Notes under the pieces: generated by a model
What the model saw: only the letters and a program-made list of their open reading frames with translations
What the model was told of the DNA's origin: nothing
Database searches by the model: none
Origin: CAYMPH01 sp964529415
GTDB lineage: Bacteria > Spirochaetota > UBA4802 > UBA5550
DNA: 64,000 nt
Direction of reading: 5' to 3'
NCBI GenBank assembly: GCA_964529415.1
Contig: CAZGWD010000001.1
Coordinates: 266,588-330,587 of the forward strand
Shown: in pieces, positions 47,201 through 55,519 of the stretch
Position numbering within the stretch: the first letter of the stretch is position 1
How the letters are laid out: every line of letters starts with the position of its first letter
Position numbers and translations under genes: made by a program

Positions 47201-50200
47201 TTTGATTCAGGCGCAGAACCGGATTCAAGGAGCTTTGAAATTTTATTTCTAAAAGATTCATCTTCATTATTTTTTAAAATAAAAGTTTTATAAGCTGCAA
47301 TATCATCTGAATTATTAAAAACAGTTTCATTGGAATAGATTGAAACAAGTCTTGTATATGTGTATTTTCTCTCTGAAATAGAAAATGCCCTTAAAACATC
47401 TCCCATGGAAATCAGCAGAGCTGCATATTTATCGAACATCTTTTCAATTGATTTAATATTTTCCGAGAAATAGATAGGCGATGATTCTGCAATATTAGAT
47501 GCTTTCTGAAAATATTCGGATGCATACATTAGTGAGTCTTTGCCTTCTACAATTGATCCAGATTCAGTCAGGAAAACCGCAAGACTGAAATAGGAACTGA
47601 AGAGAAGATCCTGATACATGTATTTTTCTGCATTATCCTTTGCATCTATGTATAATTCATATGCTTTATTGAATGTTCCAATTCGGTTATAACAGGCAGC
47701 AGTGTTCAGCAGCAGTTTGATGTATAATTTTTTTGATTCATAATTTTCTGCTGAATCGAGCGCTTTTTCAAATTTAGAAAGAGCCTTGCTGTATAGTGAA
47801 TATATTTCTGTTCCTTTTTTTATATATGTTAAAGCATCTTTCTCGTCAGCTGAAGTGACCTTATATGCATCATCAAATAACTCGGCTTTATAAAAGTAAA
47901 GAACACCTAAAGCAATATCGATTTTATAATAAACATTATCAGCATCCTGTTTGATTTTTTTCTTTAGGTCAGCAATATCCTTTTCTTCAACTTTTTTATC
48001 ACGGATTTCAGCATTTTTTTTCAGTTCTTTAATATCTTCTTTAAATTTATTATTTTCGTAATTTTGTCTGAAAGAATTAATTTTCTCTATCAGTTTATTT
48101 ATATCATCAGCTGATAATTCCCTGCTCTGCAGATTGTTTTCAATAAATGTCGCCTGTAGATTCACGAGATTCATTATTGATGTGAAAGCGCCCTCAATGT
48201 CGTTTACTTTTGGAGATGTTGCAAAATCCCAGGCTTCAGAAAATTGTTTTTTTGATTCCTTATAATTTTTAAGTTTATAAAAATAAAATCCGGAATTGTT
48301 AAGAGTTGCAGTCATTGAATCGAGCGCTGTTTTTGATTTCATTTTTTTTAAAATTACGATTTTTTTATTAAGAGTTTCAACTGCCATGCTGTAATTTTCC
48401 ATTAAAGAATAAATCTCCTCTTTCAGGGAAAGACCATACAGCTTTTTATCTTTTGTGCCGAGACTTGTGAAAATTTTATTATTTCCGATTACTACAGTAT
48501 CCTGTCCGAGATCGTACAGAGGAAACGGATTGAAACCGAAAAGTTTTATCTGAACATAATATTTTTCATCGATATCCGGATAGGTTTCAAGAAGCTTTTC
48601 AGACTTATCAAGATATGAAAGGGCCTTTTCAAATTCTCCAGTTTCTTTATAACAGTAGGCGATTTCCTGATAGTATCGCGATTTATCAATTGGATATTTT
48701 GAGTTTTCTGCAATGTTAATAAGTTTTTCATACCAGATTATTGATTCGCTGTATTTTTTTTCCATTCTGTTGAAAAGGGCTAAATATTTACTTAGTAGAA
48801 ATTTTTGCCGTCCGTATTTGCTGCTTCCGGCAGAAAGGGAATCGTAAATGTATATTGCATTTTTCAGTTCTGCACGCGCTTTTTCATTTTCCCCGATTTG
48901 CCAGTAGCAGTATGCAAGATGATAATAGAGCATTGCTTCTTCTATTAATGATCCGTATGTTTTTTTATATTTCTGGGATTTTTTGTAATTGAGAAGAGCT
49001 TGCGGAAAATTCATTAATAAAAAATAACTATTTGCCAGATTCAAATGAAGATTGCCGTGATTTTCCGGATTGGTGTTTTCATTATTTGTTGATAAAGCCT
49101 TTTCAAGAATATCAATATTTTTTTCCAGCAGATATGGAGGGAAAACACGGCTGATTTTTTTCTCATGTTTGCCGTCATCCTCGGTTCTTTTTATATCGAT
49201 ATACTGATAGATCCATGATTTTAAAATATACGGGTCTATAAAAGTTCCATCAATGAATTGAGCCCAATCTACCTGCTCATTTGCCTTTTTAAAATTTTCA
49301 ATAAGTCCGTTTATTCCTGCAGGCTGCCCTGCTTCTAAAGGCAGGTCTGATCTTTCAGCTAATCTTCCGACTCTTGTATATATATAACCAAGGCCGTAAA
49401 TTAATGCCTTGTCAAAGTTCTGACGCGCCTCTGTAAGTTTTCCGCGATATTTTTTTTCAAGCTGCAGGATGCTTTTTTCGCCATAAAATGTAGTATAAGA
49501 ATCGATATAAAGGACATGAGCTCTTGAAGCATATTTATTGTAAACATCTCCGAGGTTTCTGATCGTGTTTATGTAGCTCATAAGGCTTACATATTTTTCA
49601 TACATCTGCGCAGCTTCAGAAAAATTTCCGTTATTTTCGGATCTTTCGCCGGACTCTTCATAATATTCAATAAGAAACTTCAGTTTATCGCGGAAATTTT
49701 TCTCCCTGAATAAATACCTGTATTTTGAAGCAGCAGCATAATAATATTTTTCAGTTTCCGGCAGGTTTTTTTCCTTTAAAAATATATCACCTAAAAGAAT
49801 TGCATTTTTATAGTAAAGTATATCTGTCGGGTTGGAATGATTGAAAACTTCAATGAGAATTTTTTTGGCTTCTTCAATATTGTCTGAGTCAATAAGAGCC
49901 TGACCTTCGACCAGGAAAAGAAGAGACATTGTATCCTTGTCAGATTTATATTTTTCTTTAAGCTTATTTGAAAAAATTATTCTTGAACCGGGTGCCAGGG
50001 TATTTGTTATTTCAATAAACTGTTTTATAATTCTGGATTTTTCAGAAGCAGACCCTTTTTTAAATACATCCATAAATATCGGACTGAAATCTTCTTCAAT
50101 GAATTTATATGTAAGCTGATTATACTTGAGATTGATGATATTGAGTCTTGGGTAATCTTTATATCTGGTTATAATTTCATTATAATAACTTATTGTTTTA

Positions 50201-51753
50201 TTTTTATCAGTATGAGCATCTGAAGCTGCAAGCTCAAGGATAAAAGGTACATAATAATTTAAATCTTTATCCTGTTTGAATTTATTGGAGTAATTATCAA
50301 GAACAGCTGCCGCACTTTTGTTTGAATTCAAGGCAGATAAATATTCATATACAACCATAGAAAATTCATTGCCCTGTTTATAAAATTTACCGGCAAGATT
50401 CAGAATTTCAGCTTTATTATGTTTGTCCCCTTTTGTATTGTAATGTATAAACGCATCAGCAAGAGCTTTATATGCATACACCAGCGATATTTTATCTTTA
50501 CTTTTTCCAAAGTAATGGAAAACCATTTCGAGTCCTAAAATGTAGGATTCCTGATCATTGTAATCATTAAGATAAGATTCTGCAAGATTATACTGCCTTC
50601 TGGGATCTGGACGTTTAGGAATAATTCCTGTATCTGGAATTAAATTAATATTAAAATTTGCATCTGTGTGATCAGTATAGACAATAACTCCTTTGACTGT
50701 CGGACTTTCAAAAACAGGAATCCATTTTGAATTGAAAGAGGATTTTGACCTTAATGTAAGAGGATATTCCGTTGAATCTTTTAAATTTCTATGAATCAGC
50801 ACAGCATTATCGTTCATATCAATTTTGCCGTCACCATTCGTGTCTGTTTCAATTTCTGTATAAATTATTTCAGATGAGTCCGTTTTATAAGAAGGATAGA
50901 ATTTAATTGTGTTGTTTTTAAGCAGAACTTTTTCTTCACCGGTTCCAGTATCAACTTCATATATATCGCCTAGGCTTTCGTCTCTGTAGGATATGAAAAT
51001 AATTTTTTTACCGTCAGGTGAAAACTTAGGATGAACTCCGCCCTTGGTAGTGATCTGCTTTTTATTATCTCCACCTGAATCCATCACCCATATATTTTCT
51101 ATTAGAGGTGTAGATATTGTACCGGAGCCTGTTCCAGGATTAGTACCGGACACATTACCAGTTGTTCCTGTACGTGTATTTCCCGCGTTCCTTCTATTTG
51201 ATGAAAATACAATTTTTTTCCCATCTGGAGACCATGAAGGAGAGGCATCTTTTATTGATGAAAATATTTTTTTTGATCTGCCTCTTATTGAGCTGAGATT
51301 TTTTGAAGTGGAGTCAATTGTAAGAGGTCTTGCAAGAGGCAAATCTGCAATTCTGAAAATTTCCTCCGGATCAATACTTGTTGAATAAATATCACCTTCC
51401 GGATCCTCCCTGTTTGAAACAAAAAGAAGCGTTTTGCCGTCCGGTGAAACAGCAGGTGAAAAATCTTTAGATGAATGCCTGGTTAAACGTATAGTTCTGA
51501 TATCTGTCAGAGATCTGAGGTAAATATCGAAATTCCCCTTTTCTCTGTCAGAAGAATAATACAGATATAATCCGTCTTTGGTAATATCGCCTTCGGTTTC
51601 TATTGCCTGCTCAATTGTAAGTGCAATTGGACGCCCGATGTCTGATTTGAAATTTTTATCAATAACATCCTTATAGCTGAATAGATTCTTTTTTTCATCG
51701 CATGAAACAGTGAGCAGGGATAGTATAAGGAATATATAGACTATATTTTTCAT
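44218..51753 (-). CDS. giant lipoprotein: TolB-like beta-propeller, TPR array, two degenerate CHAT domains
   Basis: A 2511-residue predicted lipoprotein with lipobox LLTVSC (Cys18). Residues 45-370 hold PD40/TolB-type propeller blades (PAVSPDGKTLLFVSNRE, PSWSPDGKKIVFSSNR, PKFSPDGKKIIFISYRD), with a dockerin-like calcium loop DTNGDGKIDMND at 304-315. A long TPR-like helical region spans about 385-1480. A CHAT-like (caspase-related) domain fills about 2225-2511 (YFITDNDLEKVPYEIMGS, ending HPAYWAAIRLYLNGL). In it a His is kept (HIMSK), but the spot where the family has Ser-Ala-Cys reads YSSSD. A second, more decayed CHAT-like copy is at about 1560-1780. It is six bases downstream of the DUF1318 lipoprotein gene. 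Confidence 0.82.
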   Translation of the reverse strand: MKNIVYIFLILSLLTVSCDEKKNLFSYKDVIDKNFKSDIGRPIALTIEQAIETEGDITKDGLYLYYSSDREKGNFDIYLRSLTDIRTIRLTRHSSKDFSPAVSPDGKTLLFVSNREDPEGDIYSTSIDPEEIFRIADLPLARPLTIDSTSKNLSSIRGRSKKIFSSIKDASPSWSPDGKKIVFSSNRRNAGNTRTGTTGNVSGTNPGTGSGTISTPLIENIWVMDSGGDNKKQITTKGGVHPKFSPDGKKIIFISYRDESLGDIYEVDTGTGEEKVLLKNNTIKFYPSYKTDSSEIIYTEIETDTNGDGKIDMNDNAVLIHRNLKDSTEYPLTLRSKSSFNSKWIPVFESPTVKGVIVYTDHTDANFNINLIPDTGIIPKRPDPRRQYNLAESYLNDYNDQESYILGLEMVFHYFGKSKDKISLVYAYKALADAFIHYNTKGDKHNKAEILNLAGKFYKQGNEFSMVVYEYLSALNSNKSAAAVLDNYSNKFKQDKDLNYYVPFILELAASDAHTDKNKTISYYNEIITRYKDYPRLNIINLKYNQLTYKFIEEDFSPIFMDVFKKGSASEKSRIIKQFIEITNTLAPGSRIIFSNKLKEKYKSDKDTMSLLFLVEGQALIDSDNIEEAKKILIEVFNHSNPTDILYYKNAILLGDIFLKEKNLPETEKYYYAAASKYRYLFREKNFRDKLKFLIEYYEESGERSENNGNFSEAAQMYEKYVSLMSYINTIRNLGDVYNKYASRAHVLYIDSYTTFYGEKSILQLEKKYRGKLTEARQNFDKALIYGLGYIYTRVGRLAERSDLPLEAGQPAGINGLIENFKKANEQVDWAQFIDGTFIDPYILKSWIYQYIDIKRTEDDGKHEKKISRVFPPYLLEKNIDILEKALSTNNENTNPENHGNLHLNLANSYFLLMNFPQALLNYKKSQKYKKTYGSLIEEAMLYYHLAYCYWQIGENEKARAELKNAIYIYDSLSAGSSKYGRQKFLLSKYLALFNRMEKKYSESIIWYEKLINIAENSKYPIDKSRYYQEIAYCYKETGEFEKALSYLDKSEKLLETYPDIDEKYYVQIKLFGFNPFPLYDLGQDTVVIGNNKIFTSLGTKDKKLYGLSLKEEIYSLMENYSMAVETLNKKIVILKKMKSKTALDSMTATLNNSGFYFYKLKNYKESKKQFSEAWDFATSPKVNDIEGAFTSIMNLVNLQATFIENNLQSRELSADDINKLIEKINSFRQNYENNKFKEDIKELKKNAEIRDKKVEEKDIADLKKKIKQDADNVYYKIDIALGVLYFYKAELFDDAYKVTSADEKDALTYIKKGTEIYSLYSKALSKFEKALDSAENYESKKLYIKLLLNTAACYNRIGTFNKAYELYIDAKDNAEKYMYQDLLFSSYFSLAVFLTESGSIVEGKDSLMYASEYFQKASNIAESSPIYFSENIKSIEKMFDKYAALLISMGDVLRAFSISERKYTYTRLVSIYSNETVFNNSDDIAAYKTFILKNNEDESFRNKISKLLESGSAPESKEITTLNEKIKDNNLSVKNLVKSISEKKPLFSDFIQISSPDLNEYKETVIKFHLTGHNLSAWKINNGKVQYKFISSITDKKISDKISSFIGLEDKKIFIIADPAFISVRKYISAEMTYFITPSFARVKNLLTTITASLKKIFTTSKLIKENFTSAGYIAEYVDNWEIDLANSSILLDTADNPLKPSILFAKTGAAYKLLAKKTDLSNADDLMLIFESALYSGIKNILFISYEKDEDTANMLFDINTTGSIDLTKTKKSLALSGPVNIKKVQPVPSEEREKSSVLILKNTVFAFRSGNFEQAKNLADKVASIEEKINNNSEEAKKAILIKSLLRLTDGDIAGAEEIISKSGLNFSDFKEKALIDAVVLLKNNEYEESLKKIEDAVKITNGIRGINITIIYRSYLKLAGLNDLNQDLILKLSGKNRPSYYENIIFYLLNDGIKSTDEMKPNKYKNSWLFISLIDNKKIFADKSKSIISDYDQIIDKAIKNSEKSDFSILKARLNLEKAARLKKQNLPYKLYDAYIQAEKNLSRENIQWKSLQLTITELEASLDKGSSAQQRIMKLLNQSDITEEEKTASLLIKSKVELLRFSKLKNPSENDKLLLEKIFSESINYFILNTENISAFKMKELLFDVIDAFINYKMRTENYADAVMYSDFKKHVTARAYLKKVPEIPSDILSGKNDSQALLLSDEYPQILITRLFKEIPIETIQKKLSADSVIIYNIKNGKNIFSWVIGNNFITALIIDNGYEKLKPVLDSYEEKISSFKNTYAESKAINEIFSPLETHYKKKKTIYFITDNDLEKVPYEIMGSKVFLDESHKIYYISSLLSALNPVKKPGGKINLISGDCSELFCNLEKTAISESRFKVSSDGNICHIMSKIIYNPVDMSMSISGINFFNLTKSSDFIYSSSDSLKNIGYSNFSIFASAGGAASVVISDPKVRDINSALFADSFYKKLSEGENVIASFEKAKLYLKSRKEFRHPAYWAAIRLYLNGL

Positions 51754-51759
51754 AGCTGA

Positions 51760-52344
51760 TTATTTCTTCCTTTGCCACTGGCCGTTTTTATTCTGAATCC
51801 AGTCATTTTTTAAGGCTGAATCAGCCTGATCATCAGCAAAAATTTTACCAAGACCTGTAATTGTATCTTCATCCGGCTTGTCATTTTTTACATTCTGCAC
51901 CGCTTTTGTAAATATGGATCTTCTGGCATTATTTTCTTCCTCAATAACTTTCAGGAGCACATTTTTTTCTGAAGCAGAGTTTTCATATTTATTTATTTTT
52001 ATATAAGAGACATAACCTGTATTTGATTCGCCGAGCGCACCTTCATCTTTATAACTTCTGATTTTATCATAATGAAATTCCCTGATCTTCATTGCCTTGA
52101 AAAGCTCCGGGTCTGAAGCTGCTGCAGTACTTGACCCCTGGGTTCTGTGAACAGTTGTTCTGATTGAAGATATAACCCAGGCATCTTTTTCAAGTTCCTT
52201 GTATTCTCCGATGATCTGCCTTTCAATTACGGTTTTTTCTCCGGTTATATGAATTTTAGGAGGAACAATACCGATAAAGGATGAGCAGCTGCTTAAAACT
52301 GTGATTATAAAAAGGAAAAGCAATAATCGCGTTATTTTTCTCAT
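51760..52344 (-). CDS. DUF1318 (YdbL-like) lipoprotein
   Basis: A 194-residue predicted lipoprotein (lipobox VLSSC, Cys near 20). The first mature part carries PPKIHITGEKTVIERQIIGE, also seen next to DUF1318 in other bacteria. The C-terminal part (about residues 120-194) has the YdbL-like pattern: EEENNARRSIFTKAV, GLGKIFADDQADSALKN and the tail DWIQNKNGQWQRK. In E. coli YdbL works with YdbH and YnbE in moving phospholipid to the outer membrane. Here a lipid anchor is fused to the DUF1318 part. One base separates it from the upstream AsmA-like gene, and the giant CHAT lipoprotein follows after six bases. Confidence 0.8.
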   Translation of the reverse strand: MRKITRLLLFLFIITVLSSCSSFIGIVPPKIHITGEKTVIERQIIGEYKELEKDAWVISSIRTTVHRTQGSSTAAASDPELFKAMKIREFHYDKIRSYKDEGALGESNTGYVSYIKINKYENSASEKNVLLKVIEEENNARRSIFTKAVQNVKNDKPDEDTITGLGKIFADDQADSALKNDWIQNKNGQWQRKK

Positions 52345-52345
52345 A

Positions 52346-55126
52346 TCAATCCCCTCTTGAAACTTTTCTTAAATATTCCTGAATAGGTATCCGGTCGAAT
52401 TCCACCTTGTCTTCTTCAACTGCAATTATTACGCCTAAAGTTTTTTTAGTCAATAGGACTGTTGTATATACCAGGCCTTTATCAAGATTGAAATTAAAGC
52501 TTTCAATATTCATTGTGTTATCCAATGCAAACTGGGCAGAGCCGAGTTTTGATTTTCCTTTTTCAACGCTTAAACCTTTCATAAGGCTATTGGCAAACTT
52601 CTCCCCGACTTTATATATATGGATATAACCTTTTGCTGTTAGTTCCTTGTTTATATTTACTCCGCGTCCGGAAAAATTTGCATTTAACGAAAGAAGCGCC
52701 TCTTCGCTTTTCTGCATAGCGTCAGGATCGTCTATCAGTCCTATGTTCATGTTTGTGATATCTGCAGCTATGCTGAATTCCATGTTTTCTGTTTTGAAAT
52801 CTGAGAGATTAAAAAGTATATTTTTACTTAAAAGAGTGCCGCCTATAAGATTAGCTTTTAAAAATGGAATCTGGAAAACATTTTCTTTGAAATACATTGA
52901 AGCTCTTAAGTTGGTAAGATATTCGAAAGAGAAATCACGCGCAGGATGCTTTGCTTTAACTGATTTTATTCTAAAATTAATTTTATCTTTAAACAGATCG
53001 CTGTCAATAATTCTGCTTTTGCTTATAGTCAGCATGCTTTCAGATGCATCTTTACTCTTGAATAAATACTCAAAAGGAAAATCAAGTTCAATTCCTGTAA
53101 CTGCAATTTTTCTGGAAGGGTTCTGGACATTGATATTATTCATGATAATATTGCCTGTGGCTTTTCCTGTTTTCAAATCGCCTTTCATTAATGCATTTAT
53201 TTCTGCCTTTCCGGAAAGTTTCCATTCGCCGAAACTCTTTTCATTTGGAGCGTCAAGTTTCATTGTTATTTTTATATCGGAATTTGAAATTGGTTTTGTT
53301 TTTAAATCAATATAACCCGCTGCTCTGATTTCAGCTTTTTTCTCAATGCTTCCGATAAAAAGATTTTTTACGGAAAGCCTTTTATCTTTTTTAGAATAGT
53401 TGATATTTCCCGATAGTGCTGCATCAGTGATGGAGAAATCCGGCGATTTCACAATAAAATTAAATCCGGCTGCGATGTTATCCCCTGCCATATTAAAATC
53501 TGAATTAAGCGTGAGGTAGATCGGCTTTTTCAGAGGAATTTTTAAAACCTGCTTTTCAATTCTGTCTGTTACCATAGGAGCTAAAGCGTCTTTTATAAAT
53601 ACAAATTTTTCTATATTGAGATTCCCGGATGTTCCATTTTTAAGAGAGATTTTGCTTTTTAAAAACAGTTCTACAGCATTGATTTTTGTATCAGGATCAA
53701 AATATTTCAAATCAAACGAGTTTACTGTTATATCAGAAAAAGAATTATATGAGTCGATATCCGTGTTGATTGAAAGGCCATTCGCGCCTGAGGCGCTGCC
53801 GGCGAGTGTGTAGTTGAATCTTGGCGCTGTCAGGCCGAGTTTGATTTTCATGTTCTCGTTTGTTTTACGGACTTCAAATATCAGGCTGATATTTTGTATA
53901 TTTGTTTCGAGATTTTCAGTTTTAAAATAAACAACCGGAACTGCAAGTTTACCTGAAATTAAAATATCAGACAGTGATCCGCTGATAGTCATTGGGAAAA
54001 GAGAAATCCTTCCGCGGAAGCTGGTTTTTTGATTTTTATTTAGACTCAAGTAATATGGATAAAAATCATCGAGGACAATATTGCTTTCAGTAACCGCGAG
54101 ATTCAGATACATGTTTTTTGAAGCATTTGAAACTATTCCTGAAAATTTAAGCCAGTTTTTACCTGCGAAATTTACTGTAAAATGCCCGAGTGTAACCTGG
54201 TCATTGTAGGGATTGTAATTTAAGTCATACGACAAAATAAAATTAAGCGGAGCCAGATGAGTATTTTTGAATCTTACCGGAGTTTTGTAAGTTCCGAATT
54301 TCAGCCTGCTTGCAAATTTTGATTCTGATTTATTATATCCGATATTCATTGTTAAGATAAGTTCCGGCGATGCTGAAGCATCCTTTGACTTGAAAACCAC
54401 TGAAACATTTTCGCGGGGATTAAGCGAGACATTAAGAGTTTTCAACAGAGTAGCTGCTTTTACAGACAGAGGAATTTTTTTTACAGGGGGGATATCCGCT
54501 TCAACTGACATGGAAATGCTTTCTGCTGATGCTTCGAACTTTGATGATTTAGCATAAACCCTTAGATCATCGAGAATTATTTTTACGTACGCACTTACAT
54601 TTATAGGGAGAGATATTTCATCTGAACCTGATTCATCTTTTTCTTTCGGAGAGGGTTTTTTCTTTTTATCCGGCTTGCCTTCTTTCATTAATTTTGAGAA
54701 ACTCCATACGCCGTTTCTTTCTTCAATGTAAATTCTTGGGCTGTAAATTCCGAGTTCTCCGATTCTCAAAACACCTGTAAAAATTTTAAGCAGGCTGTAA
54801 TCCAGAACCAGTTTTTTTACTTCGAAAAGTTTTGAATTTTCAAACTGTTTGCCGTTTTTAATTGATATGTTTTCAATTTTAAATCCGTAGAAAATATTGA
54901 ATTCCCTGACATTGAGTGAAAGAGTTCCAGTTGTAATTGAATTGAATACTGTAACAGCGAGCTTCTCAGTTCTTTCAGCATTCAGGTATAGCCTGGCTGT
55001 TATCAGAACAATAATAACAAGAGCAATTATAAAAACAGGTATTCGGATGAGCACTGTTTTTAATGTCTGTATTATTATTTTATGTGATAAAGGCCTTACA
55101 GGTTTTATTTTTTCTTCTGCTTCCAT
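52346..55126 (-). CDS. AsmA/YdbH-like envelope protein
   Basis: A 926-residue protein with one N-terminal membrane helix (about residues 27-47) and a large periplasmic beta-rich body, typical of the AsmA-like lipid-bridge group. Landmarks: FYGFKIENISIKNG, GVLRIGELGIYSPRIYIEE, a Lys/Pro/Glu-rich linker near 155-170, KNWLKFSGIVSN, and the C-terminal region with GSAQFALDNTMNIESFNFNL, where the YdbH group ends. Such proteins form long hydrophobic grooves for phospholipid. It is the first gene of the minus-strand operon with DUF1318, CHAT and FecR genes. Whether it is a true YdbH ortholog is inference from the pairing with DUF1318. Confidence 0.78.
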   Translation of the reverse strand: MEAEEKIKPVRPLSHKIIIQTLKTVLIRIPVFIIALVIIVLITARLYLNAERTEKLAVTVFNSITTGTLSLNVREFNIFYGFKIENISIKNGKQFENSKLFEVKKLVLDYSLLKIFTGVLRIGELGIYSPRIYIEERNGVWSFSKLMKEGKPDKKKKPSPKEKDESGSDEISLPINVSAYVKIILDDLRVYAKSSKFEASAESISMSVEADIPPVKKIPLSVKAATLLKTLNVSLNPRENVSVVFKSKDASASPELILTMNIGYNKSESKFASRLKFGTYKTPVRFKNTHLAPLNFILSYDLNYNPYNDQVTLGHFTVNFAGKNWLKFSGIVSNASKNMYLNLAVTESNIVLDDFYPYYLSLNKNQKTSFRGRISLFPMTISGSLSDILISGKLAVPVVYFKTENLETNIQNISLIFEVRKTNENMKIKLGLTAPRFNYTLAGSASGANGLSINTDIDSYNSFSDITVNSFDLKYFDPDTKINAVELFLKSKISLKNGTSGNLNIEKFVFIKDALAPMVTDRIEKQVLKIPLKKPIYLTLNSDFNMAGDNIAAGFNFIVKSPDFSITDAALSGNINYSKKDKRLSVKNLFIGSIEKKAEIRAAGYIDLKTKPISNSDIKITMKLDAPNEKSFGEWKLSGKAEINALMKGDLKTGKATGNIIMNNINVQNPSRKIAVTGIELDFPFEYLFKSKDASESMLTISKSRIIDSDLFKDKINFRIKSVKAKHPARDFSFEYLTNLRASMYFKENVFQIPFLKANLIGGTLLSKNILFNLSDFKTENMEFSIAADITNMNIGLIDDPDAMQKSEEALLSLNANFSGRGVNINKELTAKGYIHIYKVGEKFANSLMKGLSVEKGKSKLGSAQFALDNTMNIESFNFNLDKGLVYTTVLLTKKTLGVIIAVEEDKVEFDRIPIQEYLRKVSRGD

Positions 55127-55519
55127 ATTACATCCTTAATTTAAAATTGAATTATAAATTAAGCAACATTAATTTCAAGCAGATATTCCCTGGCCCCCTC
55201 TCTTTTTTAAGGAAAAGAGAGGGGGAATAGTGCAAAACAGGCTGATTTGGAAACAGGATAAAACAGATTTGAAAATAAAAGTATATTCTAATGTTTAAGT
55301 CTGTTTTTTTTATTAAAGAGTGAACAAAAAAGCAATATCAGGAAGCGGTTTTATTTTATCTGAATTTTTTAATATATTGACTAAATAAACATTATAGTTG
55401 TATTTGTTTATAAATTTAAATGTTATTAATCAGAGTAAAATTTATAAACATTATATCGTTTTAGAATTTTTTTTTAATCAACACTTTCATAATAATATTT
55501 ACAGGAAAGGTGAAATTCC
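55127..55519. other. intergenic region between divergent AsmA-like and FN3 genes
   Basis: About 390 bases, AT-rich apart from the C/G-rich hairpin at 55194-55225. No gene is supported. The stretch from 55380 to 55500 is almost pure A/T and probably holds the promoters for both directions, but no clear -35/-10 pair stands out. Confidence 0.5.
55194..55225. repeat. C/G-rich palindromic intergenic repeat, copy 2
   Basis: A perfect 13-bp stem, CCCCCTCTCTTTT with AAAAGAGAGGGGG, and a six-base loop. No T run follows on either strand. It resembles the C/G-rich palindromes at 6641 and 63899 in having runs of five C and five G flanking a short loop. Confidence 0.6.

Noticed and set aside
52647..53315. 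Plus-strand frame (222 codons) inside the AsmA-like gene
   Set aside because: It is antisense to a convincing AsmA-like sequence, with no ribosome binding site and no family motif.
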